Positions 25,915 through 35,313 of a stretch of 64,000 nucleotides of DNA are shown piece by piece; position 1 is the first letter of the stretch, and every line of letters starts with the position of its first letter. Origin of the DNA: Pseudomonas sp. UBA1879 (GTDB lineage: Bacteria; Pseudomonadota; Gammaproteobacteria; Pseudomonadales; Pseudomonadaceae); the NCBI RefSeq assembly GCF_002338065.1, contig NZ_DDHJ01000013.1, positions 146,374 through 210,373 of the forward strand. Direction: 5' to 3'. The notes beneath the pieces were generated by a model. The model did not search any database. It was not told where the DNA came from and saw only the letters and a program-made list of their open reading frames with translations. Position numbers and translations under genes: made by a program.

Positions 25915-26769
25915 ATGTCCGACACCCTCGATCTCGAACTGCTGCGCACCTTCGTCGCCGTTGTCGACCATCACAGCTTCGCCGGGGCCGGCGCGCAGTT
26001 GTCGCGCACGCAGTCATCGGTGACCCAGCACATGCAGCGTCTGGAACAGCAGATCGGCGTGAGCCTGTTTCAGAAACAGGGTCGGCAGAAGCAGCTCACC
26101 GAGCCGGGCCGCCAGCTTTTACGCCATGCCCGGCAGATGCTCTCGCTCAACGACGACGCGCTCAATTCCCTGCGTGAGAGCAGCCTTAGCGGCGTGCTGC
26201 GCATCGGCTCCCCTCACGACATCGCCGACACCATTCTGCCGCCGATCCTGAGCCACATCGCCCGCTCGGCGCCGAAACTGCGGCTGGAGATCGACGTGGG
26301 GCGCAGCCCGTTTCTGATGGACGATCTGCACCGCGGCAAGGTCGACATGGTGATCTCCACCCGCGAAGACCCAGGCTTGGAAGGCTTTGCACTGAGGACA
26401 TCGCCGGTATGGTGGATCTGCTCGGCGCAGTACCAGCACGTGCCGGGTGAGCCGATTCCGCTGATTCTGGTGGATGAGCCGAGCATCTATCGGCGCTACG
26501 CCATCGAGGCGCTGGAGCGGGCGAACATTGCCTGGCGCCAGGCGTACCTGGCCTCGAACCTCATCGGCATCAAGGCCGCAACCCGCGCAGGACTGGGGGT
26601 AACGGCGCGCAGCATGGAAATGCTCGGCCCGGACATGCGGGTGCTGGGCGAAGCCGACGGGCTGCCGAGAATGCCCGACGTGACGTATCACCTGTGGATT
26701 CGGCCCAACACCGTGAACCCGCTGGCGCGGCGGGCATACGAGTTGATTCGGGTGAGTCAGGGGTTGTAA
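25915..26769 (+). CDS. LysR-family transcriptional regulator
   Basis: A 284-residue LTTR with the N-terminal HTH (residues 1-60: LDLELLRTFVAVVDHHSF, then a QSSVTQHMQRLEQQIG recognition helix) and a periplasmic-binding-like effector domain. It is divergent from the ABC importer operon and probably activates that operon in response to the imported compound or a product (inference from position). The ATG at 25915 has only a weak ribosome-binding site. The length is normal. Confidence 0.92.
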   Translation: MSDTLDLELLRTFVAVVDHHSFAGAGAQLSRTQSSVTQHMQRLEQQIGVSLFQKQGRQKQLTEPGRQLLRHARQMLSLNDDALNSLRESSLSGVLRIGSPHDIADTILPPILSHIARSAPKLRLEIDVGRSPFLMDDLHRGKVDMVISTREDPGLEGFALRTSPVWWICSAQYQHVPGEPIPLILVDEPSIYRRYAIEALERANIAWRQAYLASNLIGIKAATRAGLGVTARSMEMLGPDMRVLGEADGLPRMPDVTYHLWIRPNTVNPLARRAYELIRVSQGL

Positions 26770-26808
26770 CCGGTTCGTCGCTGACTGGCTGATGTCACGC
26801 GATTCCCC

Positions 26809-26833
26809 TCTGTAGGAGCGAATTCATTCGCCC
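26809..26833. repeat. single REP palindrome
   Basis: One arm, ctctgtaggagcgaattcat followed by tcgcc, lies between the LysR gene and the convergent esterase gene. No partner arm is visible. Confidence 0.65.
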
Positions 26834-26866
26834 CCAGAGGGAGTCTGTGTTGAGGGGTAGCGATCG

Positions 26867-27586
26867 CTACTTCAACACAGCCTCAATCCAGCGCTTCAAA
26901 TCCGCCACCTCAGCAGAGGTGATGGTGTGCCCCGCCCCGGCGTATGCATGAAACTCAGGATTGATCAGCAGGTTTTCCAGCACCGTGCGCGCTTCGGTCG
27001 CGCCGGAGAACGGAACGCGGGTGTCCGCCGAACCATGACCGATGAAGACCTTCAACGGCTTGAGGCGATCGTCCGGTTTCAGCCGTGCGTGGAGTGCCGC
27101 CAGGATCTTGCCACTCAGCGGCGCGATCCCTCGCACCAGGTCAGGGTGTTGCAGTCCGATCTGATAACTCATCATCGCGCCCTGACTGAACCCCACCAAA
27201 ACCACCTTGTTTGGCTGAGTGCCGTATTTTTCCGTGGCTTGCTCGATGAACGTTCTGAGGGTGTCGGTGCTTTTGTCCACGTCGCTGGTCACGCCCTCGT
27301 ACTCGGCCTGATCGGCGTCCTGGGTGAACCACTTGTAGCCCCCGCCATCAACCTCCAGCGGCGCCCGCACTGAGAGAAAGGTGTAATCCGGCGACAGCTC
27401 GTCCCTGATACCAAACAAGTCACGTTCATCGCTGCCGTAGCCGTGCAGGAAGATGATCAGAGGTTTGTCTTTGGAATCGGCGGGGGCCGCTGCGAGATAA
27501 GGCAGCGCCAGATCGGTGAGCAACGCGGATTCGGCATGGGCGAAGCCTGTGAACACACAGAGCAGCGCAGCAAAAAACTTCATCAT
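26867..27586 (-). CDS. phospholipase/carboxylesterase-family alpha/beta hydrolase, exported
   Basis: A 239-residue hydrolase with a short signal peptide (MMKFFAALLCVFTGFAHAES). The oxyanion-hole segment is IIFLHGYGSDERD, the nucleophile elbow is VGFSQGAMMS, and the C-terminal acid and His lie in GSADTRVPF and GAGHTITSAE. The family includes YpfH- and EstB-like serine esterases acting on short-chain esters or thioesters; here it should be periplasmic. The double ATG at 27581-27586 follows AAAGGG at a slightly long distance. It stands alone, convergent with the LysR gene. Confidence 0.85.
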   Translation of the reverse strand: MMKFFAALLCVFTGFAHAESALLTDLALPYLAAAPADSKDKPLIIFLHGYGSDERDLFGIRDELSPDYTFLSVRAPLEVDGGGYKWFTQDADQAEYEGVTSDVDKSTDTLRTFIEQATEKYGTQPNKVVLVGFSQGAMMSYQIGLQHPDLVRGIAPLSGKILAALHARLKPDDRLKPLKVFIGHGSADTRVPFSGATEARTVLENLLINPEFHAYAGAGHTITSAEVADLKRWIEAVLK

Positions 27587-27736
27587 TGAAAACGGGCCCT
27601 TTGAGAAAAACGTCGGGCCCATCATACGCAGGCGGGTTCAGATGTCAGCCCGTGATCGACCGGGGGATGCTGTCAGATCGCTGTACGGCGTGCAGATTTT
27701 TTCTCACACCGCATAACAACCACCACTGAATACTTG

Positions 27737-27828
27737 AGGGAGGGAGCTTGCTCACGAAGGCTGACTTTCAGTCACCACAGCTGTGTGGGGTTGATTGGCC
27801 GTTTCGGGAGCAAGCTCACTGCCACAGA
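27737..27828. repeat. diverged REPIN-type pair
   Basis: The arms gagggagggagcttgctcac and gggagcaagctcactgccac flank about 45 bases, in the gap between the monooxygenase gene end and the esterase gene start. Confidence 0.75.
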
Positions 27829-27856
27829 GGGCATGCTGAGGGTTCACGGCAGGCGT

Positions 27857-29182
27857 TCAGTCCTCCAGCGCCGACAGACCCAAATGCTCGCGTAACGTCG
27901 AGCCTTCATAGGCCGTGCGGAACAGCCCCTTGCGCTGAAGATGCGGGATCACGCTTTCAACGAACTCACTGAACGACCCCGGCAGATACGCAGGGGAAAT
28001 CACGAAACCGTCGCACCCGCCCTGGGTGAACATCTCTGCCAGTTGATCGGCGATCTGCGCCCCGGTGCCCACCAGTTGCGGCACGCGCACGCTGCTGGCA
28101 AAGATCCGGCCCAGCTCTTCCAGCGTGGTGTCGGCCCCCTGCATCAGCAGTTTCTCGGCCGCTGCCGGGTGAATCGACGGTGCTTTGGCGATGTCCGCCA
28201 GCGTGGCCGACAGCGGAAACGGCGACAGGTCGACGTTCAGTTGCGAGGCCAGGGTCACCAAACCCAACTCAGGACGTGCCAAGGCGTTGTGCTGGTCGCG
28301 CTTGGCCCGCGCTTCAGCCTCAGTGCCGCCAATGAATGGCATCACCGCCGTCAGCACCTTGCAACTGTCGGCATCGCGCCCTTGTTGTACGACCTGCCCG
28401 CGCACGTCTTTGCGGAACGCGTGCATGGCCTTGAGATGCGGGTGGATGGTGAAGATTGCCTCGGCCCAGCGCGCGCCGAAACGCCGTCCACGCCCTGACG
28501 ATCCGGCCTGAATCAACACCGGTCGTCCTTGAGGCGTGCGCGGGATGTTCAGCGGGCCTTCGACCTTGAACCACTCCCCCCGATGCTGCACCGAGGTGAT
28601 CAGGCCAGGATCGGCCAGTACGCCGCTTTCCCGGTCGAGCTTCAATGCGCCCGGTGCCCAGCTGCGCCAGAGTTTCAGCGCGACTTCGACAAACTCGTCG
28701 GCGCGGTCGTAGCGCAGGTCATGTTCCAGGTGCTTGTCCTTGCCGAACAGGCGCCCTTCGCTGTCGTTCATCGACGTGACAATGTTCCACGCTGCCCGGC
28801 CTTTGGACAGGTGATCAAGGGTCGCGAACTCGCGCGCGATGTGCGCGGGTTCGAAGTAAGTGGTCGAACGGGTGGCGCCCAGGCCCAGCTTGCTCGTTTG
28901 CCCCACCAGATAGGACAGGATCGGCAGCGGATCAAGGCGCGTGGCGTCCTGTGCGCCGTAACGCAGGGCGATGTCTCTCGACCCGCCCATCTGATCGCCT
29001 ACCGCCAGCCGGTCGGCGAAGAACAGGAAATCGAACAGGCCTTCCTCTACCACGCGAGCGGTGCGCGCATAGTAGTCAGGGTCGAGGTAATTGCCGAGGG
29101 TTTCCGGATGACGCCAGGCCGCGTGACTGTGGATGACCGGCCCGCTCAGCAGGAACGCAGAGAGGTGAATTTGGCGACTCAT
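27857..29182 (-). CDS. LLM-class flavin-dependent monooxygenase (NtaA/SnaA/DszA type)
   Basis: A 441-residue FMN-dependent monooxygenase. The N-terminus HLSAFLLSGPVIHSHAAWRH, the DHLSKGRAAWNIVTSMND core and the QAGSSGRGRRFGARWAEAIF segment are characteristic of the nitrilotriacetate and dibenzothiophene-sulfone monooxygenase family. Such enzymes use FMNH2 from a separate reductase and often release sulfite from organosulfur compounds. No reductase gene is adjacent. It lies 15 bases after the binding-protein gene at 29198, so the two form an operon; a sulfur-starvation role is inferred. Confidence 0.92.
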   Translation of the reverse strand: MSRQIHLSAFLLSGPVIHSHAAWRHPETLGNYLDPDYYARTARVVEEGLFDFLFFADRLAVGDQMGGSRDIALRYGAQDATRLDPLPILSYLVGQTSKLGLGATRSTTYFEPAHIAREFATLDHLSKGRAAWNIVTSMNDSEGRLFGKDKHLEHDLRYDRADEFVEVALKLWRSWAPGALKLDRESGVLADPGLITSVQHRGEWFKVEGPLNIPRTPQGRPVLIQAGSSGRGRRFGARWAEAIFTIHPHLKAMHAFRKDVRGQVVQQGRDADSCKVLTAVMPFIGGTEAEARAKRDQHNALARPELGLVTLASQLNVDLSPFPLSATLADIAKAPSIHPAAAEKLLMQGADTTLEELGRIFASSVRVPQLVGTGAQIADQLAEMFTQGGCDGFVISPAYLPGSFSEFVESVIPHLQRKGLFRTAYEGSTLREHLGLSALED

Positions 29183-29197
29183 GAATGCGCTCCTGTC

Positions 29198-30145
29198 TTA
29201 TTCGGATTTGGCTTTCGGCACCCACACCGCGATGTCGGAAATCTTCAGCGGTTTTGGAATCAACTTGGCTTCGTAGTAGTAATCGGCGATGCGCTGCTGC
29301 TCGGCAAGCTGATCGATTTTGACCGGCACGATGTCGTAGCTGCGACGGCTGTTGGCGAGCTCCACGGTCTCGGTCGGAATATTGCCCCACAGCGGCGCCA
29401 GGTTCTTCGCGGCTTCTTGCGGATGGCCTTTGACCCACTGCCCGGCGTCGTGAAGGGTGTCGAACACCACTTGCAGCACCTCGGGATGAGCCTTGGCGAA
29501 GCGGGTGTTGGCGACATAAAACCGGTTGTAGTTCGCAACATCATGGGTGCCGTCGGCCAGCACGCGAACATGGTGTTCACGTTGTTGGGTGGCCAGGAAC
29601 GGGTCCCAGATCGCCCAGGCATCGACGTTGCCGCTGGAGAATGCGGCCACGCCGTCCGGCGCTTCCAGGTAGACCGGCTTGATGTCAGCCAGGGTCAGAC
29701 CGGCTTTCTTGAGGGCCGAGATCAGCAGGAAGTTACTGCCCGAGCCTTTCGACACCGCCACACTTTTGCCCTTAAGGTCTGCGACGCTGTGAATCGGCGA
29801 GTTGTCCTGGACAATGATTGCCTGCGCAGTCGGCGAAGGATTCTCACGCGCGTAATAGGTCAACGGCGTGTTCGCCGCTTGAGTGAACAGCGCGAAGGCA
29901 TCGGCCACGTCAGCGTGCAAATCGACACTCCCGGCATTCATCGCGCTCAACAACCCGCTACTGAATTCATGCCAGTTCACTGTGAAGCCCAACGGCTTGA
30001 GGCGCTGCTCCAGCTGCCCGTCGTTTTTCAGCAGGATCCACAGCGTCGAAGAACGTTGGTAGCCGATGTTGATGACCTGCTCGGCGTGGGCGGTAGCGGT
30101 CGCCAGCAGCAATGCGGCGGCGACGAAAAGTTTACGAACGGACAT
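29198..30145 (-). CDS. aliphatic sulfonate-type ABC substrate-binding protein
   Basis: A 315-residue periplasmic protein of the SsuA/TauA group with a signal peptide (residues 1-21, ending ATAHAE). The mature part contains NIGYQRSSTLWILLK, the LKGKSVAVSKGSGSN motif, and DAWAIWDPFLA. The start ATG at 30145 is preceded by AGGGA. It is followed by a flavin monooxygenase but by no permease or ATPase; the ABC components must be elsewhere or shared. Binding of a sulfonate or sulfone is inferred from the family. Confidence 0.9.
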   Translation of the reverse strand: MSVRKLFVAAALLLATATAHAEQVINIGYQRSSTLWILLKNDGQLEQRLKPLGFTVNWHEFSSGLLSAMNAGSVDLHADVADAFALFTQAANTPLTYYARENPSPTAQAIIVQDNSPIHSVADLKGKSVAVSKGSGSNFLLISALKKAGLTLADIKPVYLEAPDGVAAFSSGNVDAWAIWDPFLATQQREHHVRVLADGTHDVANYNRFYVANTRFAKAHPEVLQVVFDTLHDAGQWVKGHPQEAAKNLAPLWGNIPTETVELANSRRSYDIVPVKIDQLAEQQRIADYYYEAKLIPKPLKISDIAVWVPKAKSE

Positions 30146-30363
30146 GACGATCCCTGGAATGGCTGGACAGCGAAAACGCTCAGATCCGGATGGCATGAGC
30201 GCGAAGAAAAAAAGTCGTTTTGATTATAAAAACTGCTGAGAATTATGAAAGAAACGTATGGTTCTAAGCTTATGCCGCCCCAACGGCGGCGACCGCGGTT
30301 GAACGCTCGTTTACGTGATGCTGTCTAGCCATACATATTGATCAGCAATGTGAGGACGACACC

Positions 30364-30813
30364 GTGAACATCTTCGAAGCCCTGAGAGAAAGCCATGAAC
30401 GTCAGCGCGGCTACGCCGATGCATTGATCAAGACACACGGTGACAGCGAGGAGCGCGCCGAAGTCTATAAGCTGCTGAGGGCCGAATTGCACGCCCATGA
30501 GACCGCTGAAGAGCGCTTCTTCTATATTCCGCTGATGCAGACCGAGAACGGCGTGGATCCCAGCCGTCATGCCATATCCGAGCATCATGAGATGGACGAG
30601 ATGATGGAAGAGCTGGACGAAACCGAGATGTCCAGTCCGGCCTGGCTGGCCACCGCCAAGAAACTCGCCGAAAAGGTGCATCACCACCTTGAGGAAGAGG
30701 AACACAAGTTTTTTCAACAGGCCGGGAAGTTGTTGGGCGACAAGGAGAAAGTGTCGCTCGCCAGCCAGTATCAGAAGGAATACGAAGCGCAGTTGGAAGA
30801 GGCGCAAGGCTGA
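30364..30813 (+). CDS. hemerythrin-domain protein
   Basis: A 149-residue four-helix HHE-type hemerythrin. Metal-binding His/Glu residues appear in RESHERQRG, ELHAHETAEERFFY, ISEHHEMDEMM and KVHHHLEEEEHKFF. Bacterial members bind O2, NO or iron and are linked to oxidative or nitrosative stress. The start is GTG at 30364. The C-terminal 35 residues are charged and probably helical. No operon partner is visible. Confidence 0.88.
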   Translation: MNIFEALRESHERQRGYADALIKTHGDSEERAEVYKLLRAELHAHETAEERFFYIPLMQTENGVDPSRHAISEHHEMDEMMEELDETEMSSPAWLATAKKLAEKVHHHLEEEEHKFFQQAGKLLGDKEKVSLASQYQKEYEAQLEEAQG

Positions 30814-30976
30814 CACGGGCTCGCCCTCACCCGAGCGCGTGAGGAGACGCGCTGGGTGAGGACGGCCGCGAGGGCGGCGGTTCAGGCAGGCCCGTGCGAA
30901 GCCCCTGACCGCTTCGCGGCCGTCGTAACTCCGGCAGCTGCTACAGGTTCAGCATCAACCGTTAACGGACGGTTAC

Positions 30977-33643
30977 TCAGCCGGCCTGGATTTCAGTGTG
31001 CACGCTCAATGCGCCGGTTTGGACGATCGGGACGTAGCTTGGTGAGCCGATCGACGTTGGGTTGGCGGCGGGCGTGAACGAGCCATACTGCCCCGCCACC
31101 GCTCCGATGTAATGCGGATCACTGACCGACACACCATCCCACACTGCCGAAGCCGTGGCCGTACTGCCATACGCGGCACCGGCGTGCTCACCGTCCTTGA
31201 AATTATCATTCGTGGCCGGGGCCTGGATCGCGAGCACCGAGCCATCGGAAGCGAGGACAGGGTCTGTGTCGTAGTCAAACGCCGTAGCCACGTTACCGTG
31301 GGCGTCGAACACAATCACGGCATCTTCCTTGCCCAGTCCTGGCCCGCTGATACTGATCACATTGGCGTTGTCTGACAGGCCCCATGCCGTTTTGAATTTT
31401 GCGACATCGTCACCGTTCGAGAGCACCACCAGCGTCTGCCCCGCTGCCAGACTCAGTCCGGAAGGTAATGCGACGGCGCTGCTGAAACTGCCCGCTTCGT
31501 CATTCATCTTCCAGCCACTCAAATCGATGGCTGCCGTGCCGTAGTTGTAGAGCTCGAAAAAATCGCCGCCTTTGGCGTTGGAGTTCACCTCCGAGATCAG
31601 GATGCTGTAGTGCGGCGCATCGCCGGTTGTGAACCCGATACTGGAGCTCGCCAATGCATTGTCTGAGTGATCGGTCACGGCGTGGTCATTGATCACCAGC
31701 TTGTATGGCGTATCGGGTTTGAGCTTAACAGTCGGCTGCAGAATGATTGTGTTGTAGTCGACTTTCACACCCGCATCGCCCGCCTTGAAGCGCTGCACCG
31801 TCGCGCCGTTGGCATCCTGCAACTCAATTGCCCCGGTGCCGAACGCAACGCCTTCGTCGAACGTCAGGGTCAATGCGCTGCTGATCGGCAACCCCTCGCT
31901 GTTGTTGGCAGGAGAAGCCGCTACCAATGAAGGCGCGGTGTGATCCTCCACCGGCGACCCCAGCGTAATCACGTTGCCCTTGAATTGCTGGTCGGCGGGT
32001 TTCAAGTCTTTCGACACTTCAGTCTGGCCGGGCCAGAGGGTGTCGCCGTTGTCCTGCAGCAATTGAATCTGAGTGCCGGGCTTGATGCTTGCAGGGGACA
32101 CGATGGATTCGAAGCTGCCACCGGTGGCTTTGAGCAGCGCGTCAAGATTGTTGTTCAGCTCCACTGGCGGATCTTCAGGTTTTCCGTCCCAGGTGTACAG
32201 GCGGAAGTCGTTGGTCACAGCGTCGGTCGCCACGCCAGACGGGCCCGCTATGATCAGGTAGCCGCTGCCGTCTGCAGCCTTGTCAATGGAGCGAATGCCT
32301 CGGCCGCCCAGGTTCAGCTCGATAGCCGCTCCAAAGGTCGGCGCAACGCTCATGCCCGAGTCGGCCAGCACTGCCTGATAATTGGTCACGGGAACAATCA
32401 GTGCCTTGTCGCGGGTCGTGGTGTCGGTCTGGGGGGCGCGAAAACCGAGCCATAGCTCGGAATCATCGATGGAGGTGGTCATGCCTTCGATTGAAAAACC
32501 GTTGGTGTTCTCCGGCGCGAGCCCTGGTCCGGACGACGCGGCAAACCCGAAATAGCCCGCAGGATGACCGCTGGCACCCCCATTATCCCAGGCCACCAGC
32601 GCCGCTTCGAAGCCGGTGAACTTACCTTGATAATCAAAGGTGGTCGCAGCGCCCATGCCGCTTACTTTGACGCTGAACAGAATCTCACGGCTGTCGGCAT
32701 CGACCCCTTTTTTGGTGTTGCTGTGGGAGCCAGTGATGTAAAGCGTGTCGCCAACCAGGGTCAATGCTTCCATGTCGACTTCATCGGTGCTGCCGGTGAC
32801 CTGGCTGTAATCCCACTCCACCAAAGCGTCGCCGCCCGCGCGATCGTAGACACGCAACACGTTGGATTCGTCATCGCCGACGATCATGTATTTATCGCCC
32901 CACGCCACAGCCCCGGACGCATCGGACGAACCGGACGTGCTGCCTTCGTGCGGTGTGAAAATCGCTTCGGTTGGGGTCGTCGGGTTGCTCGGTGGCGTCG
33001 GCGACGTGCCGCCTGAGGCGATCAGATGATTGGCCGTTTCCTTGATCAACTCGATTGGTGATTTACCACCCGGGTTCTGCACAATGCTCTGCACCTCGGC
33101 TTCCGACGGCGAGCGGCCCAGCAAACCGTTGTAGGTCAGTACGATCTGGGTTTTCACGGCGGTGGTGGTCTGGGTTTCCTGGGAGCTGCTGATCGACGTC
33201 AGCAGTTGATCGCGGCTCAGGCCGTTGGCCAGTTGCGCGGCCCAGTAACTCAGGCCGTCGGCATCCGGCGTGCGCCCCAGTGCGTGTTGATAAAGGGCAG
33301 TGACGAACGCGGTGTTATCGGCACTGACGGTCTGAGCGAACTCCTGAGATTGCGTGAACGCTTGGGCGATGTTGCCCAGGCTCAGGCCGTTCTGCTGGGC
33401 GTTGACCCAATAGTGCAAGCCTGCGGCGTCCGGCACGCGACCAAACGCGGTGAAGTAAAGATTGACGATGGGCGCGACCTGAGTCGCGGCCTCGGCCGAC
33501 AGGGCGAAAGCGGATACCACATCGGCCACGGTTTCGACGCCGCTGTCGATACGCCCGACCCAATAGGCGATTTCGCTGCTGGAGCCCTCGCGGCCGAGGA
33601 TATTCTTATAGAAGGAAGTGACCGTTTCGAGTGGGGTAGCCAT
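30977..33643 (-). CDS. large DUF4214/DUF3616/Ig-like/lamin-tail protein
   Basis: An 888-residue acidic protein in modules. Residues 1-210 contain four DUF4214-like repeats around (I/L)GR and YW, for example FGRVPDAAGLHYWVNAQQNG. A short Pro/Thr linker (about 212-228) follows. Residues 230-510 read as a DUF3616-type beta-propeller (VDMEALTLVGDTLYITGSHS). Residues 575-680 are an Ig-like SwmB/Big_5 domain (SALTLTFDEGVAFGTGAIEL). Residues 690-800 are a lamin-tail domain (ILISEVNSNAKGGDFFELYN). There is no N-terminal signal peptide; DUF4214 proteins are often type I secreted, but no transporter is adjacent. Surface or secreted location is inferred; the function is unknown. Confidence 0.85.
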   Translation of the reverse strand: MATPLETVTSFYKNILGREGSSSEIAYWVGRIDSGVETVADVVSAFALSAEAATQVAPIVNLYFTAFGRVPDAAGLHYWVNAQQNGLSLGNIAQAFTQSQEFAQTVSADNTAFVTALYQHALGRTPDADGLSYWAAQLANGLSRDQLLTSISSSQETQTTTAVKTQIVLTYNGLLGRSPSEAEVQSIVQNPGGKSPIELIKETANHLIASGGTSPTPPSNPTTPTEAIFTPHEGSTSGSSDASGAVAWGDKYMIVGDDESNVLRVYDRAGGDALVEWDYSQVTGSTDEVDMEALTLVGDTLYITGSHSNTKKGVDADSREILFSVKVSGMGAATTFDYQGKFTGFEAALVAWDNGGASGHPAGYFGFAASSGPGLAPENTNGFSIEGMTTSIDDSELWLGFRAPQTDTTTRDKALIVPVTNYQAVLADSGMSVAPTFGAAIELNLGGRGIRSIDKAADGSGYLIIAGPSGVATDAVTNDFRLYTWDGKPEDPPVELNNNLDALLKATGGSFESIVSPASIKPGTQIQLLQDNGDTLWPGQTEVSKDLKPADQQFKGNVITLGSPVEDHTAPSLVAASPANNSEGLPISSALTLTFDEGVAFGTGAIELQDANGATVQRFKAGDAGVKVDYNTIILQPTVKLKPDTPYKLVINDHAVTDHSDNALASSSIGFTTGDAPHYSILISEVNSNAKGGDFFELYNYGTAAIDLSGWKMNDEAGSFSSAVALPSGLSLAAGQTLVVLSNGDDVAKFKTAWGLSDNANVISISGPGLGKEDAVIVFDAHGNVATAFDYDTDPVLASDGSVLAIQAPATNDNFKDGEHAGAAYGSTATASAVWDGVSVSDPHYIGAVAGQYGSFTPAANPTSIGSPSYVPIVQTGALSVHTEIQAG

Positions 33644-33787
33644 GAAGGAACGTCCGCCGCTGATATCAAAATGATCCCGGACGTTACCAACAGACGTTTA
33701 CCGAATTGTTTCAGGCTGGGTACCTGGCTGTGACAGGACACAACTCCGGCGTCCTGCCGTTACGGTTTCGATGCAGGCCGACGCAGC

Positions 33788-34795
33788 TCAGGGATCGACC
33801 TGCGCCATGATCTCGGACACCGAGTCCTGCCGTTTGGCGTAACGTTGGGCGAGCACTGCACAGACCATCAGCTGAATCTGATGAAACAGCATCAGGGGCA
33901 AGATCAGCACGCCGATGGTGCTGCCGGCGAACAGCACTTGAGCCATCGGTACGCCGGTGGCGAGGCTCTTCTTCGAGCCGCAAAACAGGATGGTGATGCG
34001 GTCTTCGATGCCGAAACCGAACAACTTGCCCAGCAGCGTCGATATCATCAGGACCAGCGCCAACACCACACCGCACACGACCACCAGCCCGATCAGATCC
34101 CACAACGGAATCTTGTGCCAGAGGCCTTCGTTCACCGCTTCGCTGAACGCCCCGTACACCACCAACAGAATCGAGCCCTGATCGACGTATTTCAGCCAGG
34201 ACTTGTTGCGCCCGACCCAGTCCCCGATCCAGCGGCGGGCAATCTGACCGGCCACGAACGGCAGCAGCAATTGAATGCTGATCTTCACGATCGCATCGAG
34301 GGTGGAGCCGCCATCGCCGTGGACATTCAGCAACAACGTCACCAGCAGCGGTGTGATGAAAATGCCAAACAGGCTGGACGCCGCCGCGCTGCAAATCGCC
34401 GCAGGAACGTTGCCCCGCGCCAGCGACGTAAAGGCGATCGCCGACTGCACCGTGGCCGGCAAGGCGCACAGATAAAGGATGCCCATGTAAAGGTCATGGC
34501 CGATGAGCGGCGTGAGCACGGGCTTGAGCGCCAGCCCCAGCAGCGGAAACACCACGAACGTCAGGCTGAAGACCAGCAGGTGCAAACGCCAGTGTCCGGC
34601 CCCCGCGATGATCGACTCTCTGGACAGTTTGGCGCCGTGCAAGAAGAACAGCAGCGCGATGGCAACGTTGGTCAGCCAGCCAAAGCCCACGGCGACTTGG
34701 CCGCTGGCAGGCAACACACTGGCGATGATTACCACGGCCACGAGGGTGAGGGTGAAATTGTCGGGGAGAAAGCGGGGACGGCTCATTGGTGACAT
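33788..34795 (-). CDS. bile acid:sodium symporter-family transporter (SBF-like)
   Basis: A 335-residue membrane protein with about ten helices. The N-terminal half reads FLHGAKLSRESI, and the middle has the AICSAAASSLFGIFITPLL and KKSLATGVPMAQVLF segments seen in YfeH-like members of the bile acid/arsenite permease superfamily. Substrates of this bacterial branch are poorly known. The start is one of two nearby ATGs (34795 or 34786). It stands alone. Confidence 0.88.
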   Translation of the reverse strand: MSPMSRPRFLPDNFTLTLVAVVIIASVLPASGQVAVGFGWLTNVAIALLFFLHGAKLSRESIIAGAGHWRLHLLVFSLTFVVFPLLGLALKPVLTPLIGHDLYMGILYLCALPATVQSAIAFTSLARGNVPAAICSAAASSLFGIFITPLLVTLLLNVHGDGGSTLDAIVKISIQLLLPFVAGQIARRWIGDWVGRNKSWLKYVDQGSILLVVYGAFSEAVNEGLWHKIPLWDLIGLVVVCGVVLALVLMISTLLGKLFGFGIEDRITILFCGSKKSLATGVPMAQVLFAGSTIGVLILPLMLFHQIQLMVCAVLAQRYAKRQDSVSEIMAQVDP

Positions 34796-34896
34796 CCGGT
34801 CATGGCAAGGGACAGTGTGGCGACTTTACCCCCTTGATCCAGTGCCGGCTAACGCCAATGAGCCCATGAATAGCGCTCAACGGACAGCGTTGATCG

Positions 34897-35139
34897 TCAG
34901 GACAAGCCCCCTTCGATCACCCGCAGGACCGTCACGCGACGTTTTCCCGGCGCATGACTGATCATTTCGCTCAACGCGGCCTGCCACTTGTGTACGTCTT
35001 TTTCCTTGGAAAGCGCCATCAATTGCTCCCAACCCATTGCGTCCTGCGCCATACCATTCGCGCTGGAACCCTCAGTCATACGTTCACGCTTCAACAAATT
35101 TGCTGCAATTTCCGAGAGGGTGCTCAAGGCTGGCTCCAT
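34897..35139 (-). CDS. small protein, unknown function
   Basis: An 80-residue protein with a plausible helical pattern and balanced charge (LKRERMTEGSS, LSKEKDVHKWQAALSEM, ending KRRVTVLRVIEGGLS). There is no recognisable domain, signal peptide or strong ribosome-binding site. It could be real or a chance frame; composition makes it slightly more likely real. Confidence 0.45.
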   Translation of the reverse strand: MEPALSTLSEIAANLLKRERMTEGSSANGMAQDAMGWEQLMALSKEKDVHKWQAALSEMISHAPGKRRVTVLRVIEGGLS

Positions 35140-35313
35140 GACACGCCCCGTTGTGAGCGCGTCGATTCAAATGTCCGGGAGGGTTGCAAACGGGCGTAAA
35201 CGTCAAATTTCGGCAATCGTCGCCCTTGCCCTCACCCTTGAGCAATCTTCAGACCATAAACGGGGCCGTGGCCGAAGATTCGGACGGGGGACATTTTTCC
35301 GCCAAACGACGCG

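Noticed and set aside
34022..35199. Plus-strand frames opposite the SBF transporter and the small 34897-35139 gene
   Set aside because: They are shadow frames with no ribosome-binding site and low-complexity His/Gln/Arg composition.
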